Below, in pieces: positions 8,191-16,673 of a stretch of 49,312 nucleotides of DNA (positions are counted from its first letter, which is position 1; every line of letters begins with the position of its first letter). This DNA is from SIG587 sp045649505 (lineage in GTDB: Bacteria > Bacillota > Clostridia > Oscillospirales > Acutalibacteraceae), in the NCBI GenBank assembly GCA_045649505.1, contig JAZRQA010000084.1, positions 1 to 49,312 on the forward strand, in the 5' to 3' direction. The translations under genes and the position numbers were made by a program. Below the pieces are notes generated by a model, which saw nothing but the letters and a program-made list of their open reading frames with translations, made no database searches and had not been told where the DNA came from.

Positions 8191-9402
8191 ATGAAAAAAA
8201 TTATATCACTAATTATCTGTATTTGCCTGTGCATAGCTTTGCCATCAAATGCTTTGGCAAAAACCGTTTCAATGGAGTATGAGGCGAATGACCTTAACAC
8301 TCCGCTTAGCTCGGTAACAACCTCTGCCGCGGTAGGTCAGACCCTTGACATTAAAGCAAAATCAGCCATTTTGCTTGAGCCGTATACAGGCAGAATACTT
8401 TATGAATCTAATGCAGACGAAGCCTTGCCGCCCGCCTCTATAACAAAAATAATGTCCTTGCTGCTTGTGATGGAGGCTATAGATGCAGGCAACCTTACTC
8501 TTGAGAGCGAAATAAGCGCAAGTGAGCACGCGTGCAGTATGGGCGGTTCACAGATTTGGCTGGAGCCGAATGAAACTATGACGGTCAACGAACTTTTAAA
8601 GGCGGCGGTAATAGCCTCTGCAAATGATGCCACGGTGGCTTTGGGTGAAGCCGTATCGGGCAGTGAGGAGGGCTTTGTTGCACGTATGAATGAAAGGGCG
8701 AAGGAACTTGGTATGAATAATACCACCTTCATAAATTGCACAGGCCTTGATGCCGAGGGTCACCTGACAACCGCCCACGATGTTGCGCTTATGTCGGCTG
8801 CGCTTATTAAACACGAGCTGATAAAAAAATATTCTACGGTATGGATGGATACACTTCGCGGAGGCGAGAGTGAGCTTGTCAACACAAACAAGCTGGTGCG
8901 CTTTTATCAGGGTACAACGGGGCTTAAAACAGGTACAACGTCGGGCGCGGGCTACTGTCTTTCTGCTACCGCTAAGCGTAACTCAATGGAACTGGTTGCG
9001 GTAATTATGGGCGGGCAGACAAGTAACGACAGATTTAACGGCGCAAAAAAGCTTCTTGATTACGGATTTGCCAACTATAGCTTCAAACAAATACCTGCCG
9101 AGCTTACCGAAGGCACCGTTATTCCCGTCAAGGGCGGTGTTGAAAAACAGGTTGCCGTTGAGGCAGGAAAGCCCTTAGAGTTACTCCTCGAAAAATCGGC
9201 AAGCGGTAAGGTGACTCAGGAAATAACCTTAACCGAAGAGCTTTTAGCGCCTGTTAAAAAGGGTGATAAGGTAGGTAGTGTAAAAATTTTAATAGACGGT
9301 GAGGAGGCAGGCGTTATAGATATTACCGCCGCTTCGGATATAAATAAGATAAGTTTTATATATGTTCTTGGAAGACTTCTTTCCTCTCTGTTCACTTTGT
9401 AA
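8191..9402 (+). CDS. D-alanyl-D-alanine carboxypeptidase (low-molecular-weight PBP, DacF/DacB class)
   Basis: 403 residues with a cleavable signal peptide (about residues 1-24, ending SNALAK). The serine-transpeptidase motifs are all present: SITK at 83-86 (nucleophile Ser83), SAN at 143-145 and KTGTT from 246. A PBP5-type beta-rich C-terminal domain follows (about 295-375), then a short hydrophobic terminal helix (SFIYVLGRLLSSLFTL) that probably anchors it to the outer face of the membrane. It trims the terminal D-alanine from peptidoglycan pentapeptides. A GGGGAG ribosome binding site lies at about 8176-8181. It sits between two terminated units and is probably monocistronic. Whether it is the vegetative or the sporulation enzyme cannot be told. 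Confidence 0.94.
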   Translation: MKKIISLIICICLCIALPSNALAKTVSMEYEANDLNTPLSSVTTSAAVGQTLDIKAKSAILLEPYTGRILYESNADEALPPASITKIMSLLLVMEAIDAGNLTLESEISASEHACSMGGSQIWLEPNETMTVNELLKAAVIASANDATVALGEAVSGSEEGFVARMNERAKELGMNNTTFINCTGLDAEGHLTTAHDVALMSAALIKHELIKKYSTVWMDTLRGGESELVNTNKLVRFYQGTTGLKTGTTSGAGYCLSATAKRNSMELVAVIMGGQTSNDRFNGAKKLLDYGFANYSFKQIPAELTEGTVIPVKGGVEKQVAVEAGKPLELLLEKSASGKVTQEITLTEELLAPVKKGDKVGSVKILIDGEEAGVIDITAASDINKISFIYVLGRLLSSLFTL

Positions 9403-9445
9403 AATAATTATGGAAAAATTTTACACATAGTACATAAGAATTTAG

Positions 9446-9474
9446 TTGCAAAAGTTTCAAAAATATAGTAAAAT
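9446..9474 (+). promoter_or_regulatory. candidate promoter for pgi
   Basis: TTGCAA at 9446-9451 and TAAAAT at 9469-9474, spacer 17. A second AT-rich -10-like TATAAT at 9474-9479 overlaps it. The pgi start codon is about 46 bases further on. Confidence 0.6.
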
Positions 9475-9520
9475 ATAATAAACAATAAATAATACCCTTA
9501 AGGTGAAAAGAGGAAAACAA

Positions 9521-10858
9521 ATGTCGTTAAAACTAACTGCAGATTATGCAAAACCTTTCCTGCGTGAAAATGACCTTGCAGGACTCAATGCACAGGTGGC
9601 AGCAGCCCATGAACAGCTTACAACCGGTACCGGTCTCGGTAATGATTTTATAGGCTGGGTAAACCTCCCCTTCGATTATGACAAAGAGGAATTTGCCCGC
9701 ATAAAGGCAGCGGCTGACAGAATTAGGAAGGATTCCGATATTCTTATAGTTATAGGTATCGGCGGCTCCTATCTCGGTGCTCGCGCGGCTATTGAATTTT
9801 TAAAGGGTCCATACTACAACAATTTAAACGACGGCCCTGAGGTTTACTTTACAGGTAACAGCATAAGCGGCAGTGCCCTCGCTGATATTTTAAAGCTTTG
9901 CGAAGGCAAAAACGTTTCGGTTAACATTATATCCAAATCGGGTACAACCACCGAGCCCGCCGTTGCTTTCAGAGTTCTAAGAAAGTATCTTGAGGAAAAA
10001 TACGGTGAGCAGGAAGCTGCGCAGAGAATCTACTGCACCACCGATAAGGCAAGGGGTACACTTAAAAAGTTGGCTGATGAAAAGGGATACGAGTGCTTTG
10101 TTATTCCCGATGATGTTGGCGGACGCTTCTCGGTGCTCACAGCGGTTGGCCTTTTGCCTATAGCTGCCACTGGTGCTGATATCGACGCCTTGATGAACGG
10201 TGCCGCAGCCGCCGCAAAGGATTATTGCGATACCGATATAACAAAGAACGATTGCTATAAATATGCGGCGTTACGCAATGCCTTCTATAGAAAAGGCAAG
10301 GAAATTGAACTTCTTGTAAGCTATGAGCCCCGATTCACTATGATGGCTGAATGGTTTAAACAGCTTTACGGTGAGAGTGAGGGTAAGGATAACAAAGGTC
10401 TGTTCCCCGCAAGCGTTACCTTCTCTACCGACCTTCACTCAATGGGCCAGTATATTCAGGACGGTAAGCGTATCCTGTTTGAAACTGTTGTAAATATTAA
10501 GGACTGCGGTGACGATGTTACCATTGAAATGGAAGCTGATGACGGTGACGGTCTTAACTTCCTTGCAGGTAAACCTATGTCCTTTGTAAATGAAAAGGCA
10601 TTTGAGGGTACTGTGCTTGCCCATACCGACGGCGGCGTACCAAACCTTGTTATAACCCTTGACAAGGCTGATGAGGAGAATCTTGGAAGACTTATCTACT
10701 TCTTCGAAAAGGCTTGTGCAATTTCGGGATATATGCTGGGCGTAAATCCCTTTGACCAACCCGGTGTTGAAAGCTATAAGAAGAATATGTTCGCTCTTCT
10801 GGGTAAGCCCGGTTATGAGGCAGCTAAAGCAGAGCTTGAAGCGCGTCTAAGAGGTTAA
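9521..10858 (+). CDS. pgi: glucose-6-phosphate isomerase
   Basis: 445 residues, the length usual for the short Firmicute form. It interconverts glucose 6-phosphate and fructose 6-phosphate in glycolysis and gluconeogenesis. Visible motifs are GIGGSYLGARA (sugar-phosphate isomerase fold), NIISKSGTTTEPA (phosphate-binding SKSGTT), DDVGGRFSVLTAVGL (PGI signature) and NPFDQPGVESYKK near the C-terminus. The frame extends upstream to a GTG at 9503, but AGAGG at 9509-9513 is correctly spaced for the ATG at 9521. The next gene follows at 62 bases with only a weak hairpin (10881-10895) that has no T run, so read-through is likely. Confidence 0.96.
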   Translation: MSLKLTADYAKPFLRENDLAGLNAQVAAAHEQLTTGTGLGNDFIGWVNLPFDYDKEEFARIKAAADRIRKDSDILIVIGIGGSYLGARAAIEFLKGPYYNNLNDGPEVYFTGNSISGSALADILKLCEGKNVSVNIISKSGTTTEPAVAFRVLRKYLEEKYGEQEAAQRIYCTTDKARGTLKKLADEKGYECFVIPDDVGGRFSVLTAVGLLPIAATGADIDALMNGAAAAAKDYCDTDITKNDCYKYAALRNAFYRKGKEIELLVSYEPRFTMMAEWFKQLYGESEGKDNKGLFPASVTFSTDLHSMGQYIQDGKRILFETVVNIKDCGDDVTIEMEADDGDGLNFLAGKPMSFVNEKAFEGTVLAHTDGGVPNLVITLDKADEENLGRLIYFFEKACAISGYMLGVNPFDQPGVESYKKNMFALLGKPGYEAAKAELEARLRG

Positions 10859-10920
10859 TCCTTAATAAAAAAAGGAAACAACTGCCTTTGGCAGTAATAA
10901 TATAAAAGGAGCTGGTAAGA

Positions 10921-11337
10921 ATGATTAAACTTATCATCGGAAAAAAAGGTTCAGGCAAAACTAAAAAACTTATCGACATGGTCAACTCCGCTGCCGAAAG
11001 CAGTAAGGGAAATGTTGTCTGTATCGAAAAGGGCGATACTCTGACCTTCAGTATTACACATAAGGTGCGCCTTATTGATGCCGAGTCTTTCGGTATTTCA
11101 GGATATAATGAATATTACGGTATGCTTTGCGGAATAAACGCAGGCAATCACGATGTAACTCATATCTTTGGTGATGCAACGCTTCGTATCGGTTCCCGTG
11201 ATTATGATGAACTGGTAGATTTTCTTGACAGGGTTTCCGCCCTCGCCGAGGAAAGCAATGTAAACTTTATCTTCACCCTTTCCTGTGATGAGAGTGAGCT
11301 TCCCGCTAAAATCTTTGAGATTTGTGAAAAGGCGTAA
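10921..11337 (+). CDS. small P-loop protein of unknown function
   Basis: 138-residue soluble protein. It opens with a Walker A motif, IIGKKGSGKTKKLIDM (P-loop at residues 7-14), so it probably binds ATP or GTP. The rest is alpha/beta with a hydrophobic strand before an acidic residue (NHDVTHIFGDA near residue 80) that could act as a Walker B, and NVNFIFTLSCDESELP near the C-terminus. No second catalytic domain is present, and it is far shorter than AAA or ABC ATPases. AAAGGAG is at about 10904-10910. It sits between pgi and a cyclophilin and may read from the pgi promoter. I do not recognise a specific function. Confidence 0.8.
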   Translation: MIKLIIGKKGSGKTKKLIDMVNSAAESSKGNVVCIEKGDTLTFSITHKVRLIDAESFGISGYNEYYGMLCGINAGNHDVTHIFGDATLRIGSRDYDELVDFLDRVSALAEESNVNFIFTLSCDESELPAKIFEICEKA

Positions 11338-11402
11338 AAAATTCAAGTAAACGCGAATAATCCAAATCTGATTTAAAAGTAAGGATTTACGCTTGGCTTA
11401 AT

Positions 11403-11431
11403 CAGGGCAGCCACGGCTGCCCTGTGTTTTT
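11403..11431 (+). terminator. terminator after the P-loop gene
   Basis: The inverted repeat CAGGGCAGCC/GGCTGCCCTG (11403-11424, very tight loop) is followed by TGTTTTTG. Confidence 0.75.
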
Positions 11432-11452
11432 GTAAAACGGAGGATAAAAAAT

Positions 11453-12049
11453 ATGTCTAAGCAAACCGCTATGCCCGCAAATGGTGATACCGTTGCGGTA
11501 ATGCACACAAATATGGGTGATATTTCCATAAAACTTTTTCCCGAACAGGCACCCAAAACGGTAGAAAATTTTACCACCCACGCTAAAAATGGTTACTATA
11601 ACGGTCTTATCTTTCACCGCGTTATTAAGGATTTTATGATTCAGGGCGGTGACCCCACAGGCACAGGCATGGGAGGAGAGAGCATTTGGGGTAGTCCCTT
11701 TAAGGATGAGTTTCATCCCGACCTTCACAATCTGCGCGGTGCCCTTTCAATGGCAAATGCAGGTCCCGGTACGAACGGCAGTCAGTTTTTTATTGTTCAG
11801 GCTGACAGCGTGCCTGCGAATATGATAGGTCAGATGAAACAGCTCGGCGAGGAAAACTTCCCCGCAGATACCATAGAGGATTACGAGAAGCTGGGCGGAA
11901 CACCCTGGCTTGATTTCCGTCACAGCGTATTCGGTCAGGTCTTTGAGGGTATGGATGTGGTCGATGCAATTGCAAATGTTAAAACTGGCGCACAGGATAA
12001 GCCCGTTGAGGACGTTATAATTACTACAATAGAGATTAGGGAAATATAA
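11453..12049 (+). CDS. peptidyl-prolyl cis-trans isomerase, cyclophilin type
   Basis: 198-residue cyclophilin without a signal peptide, so cytoplasmic. Active-site segments are visible: FHRVIKDFMIQGGDPTGTG (catalytic Arg), LSMANAGPGTNGSQFFI, and WLDFRHSVFGQVFEGMDVVD. It has an insert of about 25 residues (MKQLGEENFPADTIEDYEKLGG) before the last block, common in bacterial cyclophilins. It catalyses proline isomerisation during protein folding. GGAGG is at 11440-11444. A hairpin terminator follows directly. Confidence 0.95.
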   Translation: MSKQTAMPANGDTVAVMHTNMGDISIKLFPEQAPKTVENFTTHAKNGYYNGLIFHRVIKDFMIQGGDPTGTGMGGESIWGSPFKDEFHPDLHNLRGALSMANAGPGTNGSQFFIVQADSVPANMIGQMKQLGEENFPADTIEDYEKLGGTPWLDFRHSVFGQVFEGMDVVDAIANVKTGAQDKPVEDVIITTIEIREI

Positions 12050-12076
12050 AAGAGGCTGTAAGCCTCTTTTTATTTT
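12049..12076 (+). terminator. terminator after the cyclophilin gene
   Basis: AAAGAGGCT/AGCCTCTTT stem with loop GTA followed by TTATTTTT. Confidence 0.8.
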
Positions 12077-12084
12077 TAATATAC

Positions 12085-12113
12085 TTGATAGAAAAATTTT
12101 TTTGATATATAAT
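12085..12113 (+). promoter_or_regulatory. sigma-A type promoter of the deo/cdd/pdp operon
   Basis: TTGATA at 12085-12090 and a perfect TATAAT at 12108-12113 with a 17-base spacer. The expected transcript start is close to 12120, only a few bases before the first possible deoC start codons. Confidence 0.8.
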
Positions 12114-12123
12114 AATATCGGAG

Positions 12124-12792
12124 ATGATGGTTTTGGATATAAGAAAAATTCTTTCAAGTGTAGACCATACTTTGCTTAGCCCTGCCGCAACGTGGGACCA
12201 AATAAAGGCTGTATGCGATGACGGTATAAAATACGGTACCGCCAGTGTTTGTATACCTGCTTCGTTTGTAAAACAGGCGGCAGATTATACAAAGGGCGCG
12301 GTTAAGATATGTACCGTTATCGGCTTCCCTACAGGGTATAGCACCACCGCTGTTAAATGCTTTGAAACAGCCGAGGCAATAAGTGACGGTGCCGATGAAA
12401 TTGATATGGTAATAAATATCGGCTGGCTTAAGCAGGGAAGATATGACGATATACTAAATGAAATAAATAAGATAAAGGCTGTCTGCTCCGGTAAGCTTTT
12501 GAAGGTTATAATTGAAACCTGCCTTTTAACCGATGAAGAAAAAATTAAAATGTGCGAAATAGTTTGTGCTTCAGATGCCGACTATATTAAAACCTCTACA
12601 GGATTTTCTACAGGCGGTGCTACAAGGGAGGATATCGCCCTGTTTGCAAAGCATTGCGCACAGCATATAAAAATAAAGGCGGCGGGCGGCATATCAACCC
12701 TTGAGGATGCGCGTGACTTTTTAAAACTCGGGGCACACCGTCTGGGCACAAGTCGAATTGTAAAAATAGTAAAGGAGCAAAACCTTCTTTAA
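12124..12792 (+). CDS. deoC: deoxyribose-phosphate aldolase
   Basis: 222-residue class I aldolase cleaving 2-deoxyribose 5-phosphate to glyceraldehyde 3-phosphate and acetaldehyde. Visible are VDHTLLSPAATW at the N-terminus, the substrate-site segment DEIDMVINIGWLKQG, LLKVIIETCLLTDEE, and the Schiff-base lysine in YIKTSTGFSTGGAT. The frame has ATGs at 12124 and 12127, but GGAG at 12120-12123 abuts them. A TTG at 12133, 9 bases from GGAG, may be the true start and gives MDIRKILSS. It is first gene of a four-gene nucleoside catabolism operon, and its stop overlaps the deoB start (TAATG). Confidence 0.95.
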   Translation: MMVLDIRKILSSVDHTLLSPAATWDQIKAVCDDGIKYGTASVCIPASFVKQAADYTKGAVKICTVIGFPTGYSTTAVKCFETAEAISDGADEIDMVINIGWLKQGRYDDILNEINKIKAVCSGKLLKVIIETCLLTDEEKIKMCEIVCASDADYIKTSTGFSTGGATREDIALFAKHCAQHIKIKAAGGISTLEDARDFLKLGAHRLGTSRIVKIVKEQNLL

Positions 12793-13958
12793 TGAAAAGA
12801 GTATTTATTATTGTTCTTGATTCCTGTGGAATAGGGCAGATGCCTGATGCCGAAAATTTCTCGGACAAAAACTGCAATACCCTAAAGCGCATAAGTGAAA
12901 GCAAGAACTTTTGCGCCGATAATATGATAAAGCTGGGTCTAGGAAATATACAGGGAATTGATTACCTTGAAAACGTTGCTGCTCCCACCGGCGCATATGC
13001 CCGTCTTGCAGAAAAATCAATGGGTAAGGATACCACCATTGGCCACTGGGAGATAGCAGGACTTGTATCCGATACTCCGTTTCCTGTCTACAAAACAGGC
13101 TTTCCTAAGGAAATAATAGATGAATTTTCCCGTGCTACAGGTAGGGGCGTTATATGTAACAAGCCCTACTCAGGCACTAAGGTAATTGCCGACTATGGCG
13201 AGCAGCACGTAAAAAGCGGACATTTAATTGTTTACACTTCCGCTGACAGCGTTTTTCAAATAGCTGCTCACGAGGATGTTGTACCAACAAGCACACTTTA
13301 TGAATACTGCCGCATAGCCCGAAAAATTCTTTGCGGCAAGCACGCTGTCGGAAGGGTGATTGCGCGCCCCTTTACGGGAACGGTAGGGAATTTTACCCGT
13401 ACCGCAAACCGTAAGGATTTTTCGCTTGAGCCACCAAGGGATACTATGCTTGATGTCTTAAAAAAGGCGGGAAAAACCGTTTGGTGTATTGGTAAAATAT
13501 CCGATATATTTGCCGGACGCTCAGTTACAAAAAGCGTTATAACTCATAGTGACAAGGAGGGCATAAACGCTACCCTTGAGGCTATAAATCAAGATTTTTC
13601 GGGACTTTGCTTTGTGAATCTTGTCGAGTTTGATATGCTTTACGGTCACCGTCAGGATATTGACGGATACGCCGCAAATTTTGCCCGATTTGATAACTGC
13701 CTTCCCAAACTTTTGTCTGCACTCAAAGAAGACGACGTTTTAATAATAACGGCAGATCACGGCTGTGACCCCGGAGATGAAAGCACCGACCATACAAGGG
13801 AGTATGTTCCCCTTATTGTGTACGGGAAGAATATTAAGCCGATAAATCTTGGAACAAGGGAATCATTTGCGGTTATTTCCGCCTTTGTTTGCGAGTATCT
13901 TGGTGTAGAATTTGTCGGTGACTCAAAAAGTTTTTTAGGTGATGTTTATGACAGATAA
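12792..13958 (+). CDS. deoB: phosphopentomutase
   Basis: 388-residue member of the alkaline phosphatase superfamily that interconverts (deoxy)ribose 1-phosphate and 5-phosphate. Metal and active-site segments are visible: IIVLDSCGIGQMPDA at the N-terminus, GKDTTIGHWEIAG with the threonine that is phosphorylated, VEFDMLYGHRQD, and ITADHGCDP...STDHTREYVPL near the C-terminus. It overlaps deoC upstream and cdd downstream, and links the nucleoside phosphorylase reaction to DeoC. Confidence 0.97.
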   Translation: MKRVFIIVLDSCGIGQMPDAENFSDKNCNTLKRISESKNFCADNMIKLGLGNIQGIDYLENVAAPTGAYARLAEKSMGKDTTIGHWEIAGLVSDTPFPVYKTGFPKEIIDEFSRATGRGVICNKPYSGTKVIADYGEQHVKSGHLIVYTSADSVFQIAAHEDVVPTSTLYEYCRIARKILCGKHAVGRVIARPFTGTVGNFTRTANRKDFSLEPPRDTMLDVLKKAGKTVWCIGKISDIFAGRSVTKSVITHSDKEGINATLEAINQDFSGLCFVNLVEFDMLYGHRQDIDGYAANFARFDNCLPKLLSALKEDDVLIITADHGCDPGDESTDHTREYVPLIVYGKNIKPINLGTRESFAVISAFVCEYLGVEFVGDSKSFLGDVYDR

Positions 13959-14352
13959 GCAGTTGTGTCTTGCGGCTATAGCCGCAACCGAATTTTCTTA
14001 TTCGCCCTATTCAGGGTTTAAAGTAGGCGCTGCGCTGCTTTGTAAAAGCGGCAAGATTTTTACAGGCTGTAATATTGAAAATGCTGCCTTTTCCCCCACC
14101 GTGTGTGCCGAACGCACTGCAATATTCAAGGCTATAAGCGAGGGCGAAAGAGATTTTGTTGCCATAGCCATCGCAGGCAAAAAGAGTGATGAAATAATAT
14201 CTGATTGCACGCCGTGCGGCGTTTGCCGTCAGGTGCTCAGCGAGTTTTGCAGTGCTGATATGTCGGTGCTTCTTGTTAAAAATCTTGATGGCAATTTTGA
14301 AAAGCATACCCTTTCATCTCTTTTGCCTCATTCATTTAATTTGGAGAAATAA
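13948..14352 (+). CDS. cdd: cytidine deaminase
   Basis: 134-residue zinc enzyme converting cytidine or deoxycytidine to uridine or deoxyuridine. Zinc ligands and catalytic Glu lie in CAERTAIF and PCGVCRQVL, and the nucleoside-binding segment is GCNIENAAFSPTVCAERT. The length fits the small tetrameric class. The frame opens at a GTG at 13939, but AGGTGATG at 13937-13944 favours the ATG at 13948, which lies inside the 3' end of deoB. pdp starts 2 bases after the stop. Confidence 0.95.
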   Translation: MTDKQLCLAAIAATEFSYSPYSGFKVGAALLCKSGKIFTGCNIENAAFSPTVCAERTAIFKAISEGERDFVAIAIAGKKSDEIISDCTPCGVCRQVLSEFCSADMSVLLVKNLDGNFEKHTLSSLLPHSFNLEK

Positions 14353-14354
14353 TA

Positions 14355-15656
14355 ATGCGAATGTATGATATTATCCATAAAAAGCGTGAAGGCGGTGAGC
14401 TGTCTGATCGTGAAATTGAGTTTTTCATTAAGGGCTATACGGCAGGGGAAATCCCCGATTATCAGGCATCTGCTCTTATGATGGCAATCTATTTTAAGGA
14501 CATGACCGATGCTGAAACGGTCACCTTGACAAAACTGATGGCTCATTCGGGGGATACGGTTGATTTATCTTGTCTGGGCAATTTGTCTGCCGATAAGCAC
14601 AGCACAGGAGGGGTAGGGGATAAAACCACCCTTATTGTTGCACCGCTTGCCGCTGCAATGGGACTGAAAATTGCTAAAATGTCGGGCAGAGGCCTTGGCC
14701 ATACGGGGGGAACGGTCGATAAGCTCGAAGCTATTCCGGGATATAAAACATCTATGAGCCGAGAGGATTTTTTAAGCTGCGCAACGAACTGCGGTGTTTG
14801 TGTAATCGGTCAGAGCGGAGATTTAACTCCTGCCGATAAAAAGCTTTACGCCCTTCGCGATGTCACCGCTACGGTTGACAGCATCCCCCTTATAACCTCG
14901 AGCATTATGAGCAAAAAGCTTGCCGCAGGCAGCAAAAACATTGTTCTCGATGTCAAGGTGGGATCGGGTGCCTTTATGAAAACTGTAGAGGATGCCTACA
15001 ACTTAGCTGAACAAATGGTAAAAATAGGTAACTCATGTGGCAGAAAGACTGCCGCTGTGCTTACTAATATGGATATTCCTTTAGGAAGAGCGGTGGGTAA
15101 CTCCCTTGAGGTTATAGAGGCGGTTGAACTGCTTAAAGGAAATGGTGAGGAGGATTTAAAACAGGTTTGTATTACCCTTGCCGCAAATATGGCGGCACTT
15201 GCCCTTGATATTGATGTTGCTAAGGCGACCCATCGCGCGCAAGAAGCGCTTGAAAGCGGTGCCGCATTTGAAAAAATGAAGGAGTGGATAAAACTTCAAG
15301 GCGCAGATGTATCATATATTGAAAATACCGATAAATTTAAAAAAAGCGACTTTACCTATGAGGTAAAGTCACAAACGAGCGGATATATTACCCAAATGGA
15401 TTGTGAAGGAATCGGTATCGCAGCCGTTATGCTGGGCGCAGGCAGAGCAACAAAAAATGATGTTGTTGACCACAGTGCAGGAATTATAATAAAGCGCAAA
15501 ACAGGGGAATATGTAAAGGAAAACGATACCCTTGCAGTGCTTTATTCGAATAACGAATCCGTATTAAAAGCGTCGGCACAAAAATATTTAACGGCTGTTG
15601 AAATTGGTAATGAAAAACCCGAAATGAAACCACTTGTTTTCAAAACAGTAAAATAA
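14355..15656 (+). CDS. pdp: pyrimidine-nucleoside phosphorylase
   Basis: 433 residues. It carries the thymidine/pyrimidine phosphorylase signatures SADKHSTGGVGDKTTL (phosphate site) and KMSGRGLGHTGGTVDKLEAIPG. The glycosyltransferase family 3 helical N-terminal domain, central alpha/beta domain and C-terminal PYNP domain (about 345-430) are all present. It splits uridine, deoxyuridine or thymidine to base and (deoxy)ribose 1-phosphate, feeding deoB and deoC. The second codon doublet (MRMYDII) leaves either ATG possible; GGAG at 14343-14346 fits the first. Last gene of the operon. Confidence 0.95.
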   Translation: MRMYDIIHKKREGGELSDREIEFFIKGYTAGEIPDYQASALMMAIYFKDMTDAETVTLTKLMAHSGDTVDLSCLGNLSADKHSTGGVGDKTTLIVAPLAAAMGLKIAKMSGRGLGHTGGTVDKLEAIPGYKTSMSREDFLSCATNCGVCVIGQSGDLTPADKKLYALRDVTATVDSIPLITSSIMSKKLAAGSKNIVLDVKVGSGAFMKTVEDAYNLAEQMVKIGNSCGRKTAAVLTNMDIPLGRAVGNSLEVIEAVELLKGNGEEDLKQVCITLAANMAALALDIDVAKATHRAQEALESGAAFEKMKEWIKLQGADVSYIENTDKFKKSDFTYEVKSQTSGYITQMDCEGIGIAAVMLGAGRATKNDVVDHSAGIIIKRKTGEYVKENDTLAVLYSNNESVLKASAQKYLTAVEIGNEKPEMKPLVFKTVK

Positions 15657-15670
15657 AAAGCAAAATAAGA

Positions 15671-15708
15671 AAAAAACCGTGTCGGGGAAGGACACGGTTT
15701 TTCTCTTT
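15671..15708 (+). terminator. terminator of the nucleoside operon
   Basis: AAAACCGTGTC/GACACGGTTTT 11-bp stem with loop GGGGAAG, then a TTCTCTTT tail. Confidence 0.9.
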
Positions 15709-15726
15709 AAGGGGTTTGAGGAGAGA

Positions 15727-15760
15727 ATTTCTCACAAAAGTGAGAAATATACCCGCGGGT
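15727..15760. promoter_or_regulatory. two adjacent palindromes upstream of the M23 gene (possible operators)
   Basis: ATTTCTCAC-AAAA-GTGAGAAAT at 15727-15748 is a perfect 9-bp inverted repeat. The perfect palindrome ACCCGCGGGT follows at 15751-15760. Neither has a T tail, and both lie beyond the operon terminator. They precede two TATAAT sequences (15786-15791 and 15836-15841) that could be -10 elements for the M23 gene, so operator function is plausible but unproven. Confidence 0.4.
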
Positions 15761-15885
15761 TGCGGCATTCCGCTTGGTACAGATATATAATAAACTATCT
15801 TTTTGAATTTTTAATGAACTCGCCGTTAACAAATGTATAATTTTTTATTAGATTGTTTAAACTATATCACGGAGGCGAAAAGAAT

Positions 15886-16608
15886 ATGCATTATAACGAA
15901 AAGGAAAATTCAAAATTTATAAAATTTTTATCAGGCAAGGGATTTTACGCGATTTTGGCTGTCTGTATGGTGGCTATAGGCGTGGCAGGCTATCTTGCAG
16001 TGGCAAATTTAGGGATAAAGCAGCCCGAGGTGGACCCTTCACCTTCGTCTGTTGAAGAGTTGCCGGGCACAATTTCACAAAATAGTATCCCCGAAACGCC
16101 TACAAGTCAGGCACCGGTGGATAACAAAACCGAAAGCCAGCCCTATGAAAGTACGACATCCACAAAACCGACAGCACCCCAAAAAGGTGTGGCAAAATAT
16201 TTTGTACTCCCCATTACGGGAGAAGTAATAAAGGATTTTTCCGATACTCAGCTGCAGTTTTCTAACACCTATTCAGATATGCGTATGCATACAGGCGTCG
16301 ACATTGCGCCGAACTCAGGCACCGTGGTTAAAAGCGCGGGGGACGGCTGGGTAACCGATATTACAGACAGCGCAGATTACGGTACCGTTATTACGGTAGA
16401 CCATGGAAACAATATCACCGCAAAATACTGCGGACTAAAAAATGTTACCGTTAAAAAGGATTCTGTAGTGAGCGCGGGTCAGGCTTTAGGTGAGATAGAC
16501 ACTGTGCCCTGTGAGTGTGTTGACAAAGCACATTTGCATCTTGAAACCTATAAGGACGGCAAGGCAATTTCTCCGTTTTCACTAATTGATAAAATAGGTC
16601 AAGAATAA
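15886..16608 (+). CDS. membrane-anchored M23 (LytM-like) metallopeptidase, SpoIIQ-like
   Basis: 240 residues: a short cytoplasmic N-terminus, one transmembrane helix (about residues 20-43, FYAILAVCMVAIGVAGYLAV), a Ser/Thr/Pro-rich linker (about 45-105) and a C-terminal peptidase M23 domain. Metal ligands appear intact: HTGVDIAP (His and Asp) and the HLHLE motif (His-x-His). It could cleave peptidoglycan crosslinks on the outer side of the membrane. The architecture matches SpoIIQ, which clostridia keep with intact zinc ligands, but other LytM proteins look the same. GGAGG at 15871-15875 selects the ATG at 15886; the TTG at 15853 is too far upstream. Confidence 0.85.
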   Translation: MHYNEKENSKFIKFLSGKGFYAILAVCMVAIGVAGYLAVANLGIKQPEVDPSPSSVEELPGTISQNSIPETPTSQAPVDNKTESQPYESTTSTKPTAPQKGVAKYFVLPITGEVIKDFSDTQLQFSNTYSDMRMHTGVDIAPNSGTVVKSAGDGWVTDITDSADYGTVITVDHGNNITAKYCGLKNVTVKKDSVVSAGQALGEIDTVPCECVDKAHLHLETYKDGKAISPFSLIDKIGQE

Positions 16609-16610
16609 AA

Positions 16611-16639
16611 AAACAGGCTTAAAAGCCTGTTTTTTTAAT
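16611..16639. terminator. bidirectional terminator between the M23 gene and the flavoprotein gene
   Basis: AAACAGGCTT/AAGCCTGTTT with T run on the plus side and A run on the left (T run for the minus transcript). It lies between convergent genes. Confidence 0.85.
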
Positions 16640-16673
16640 AGATATTTTAAAATATATGAACTTTAATATTTTA

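Noticed and set aside
10881..10895. Terminator after pgi
   Set aside because: ACTGCC-TTT-GGCAGT is a short hairpin with no T run after it.
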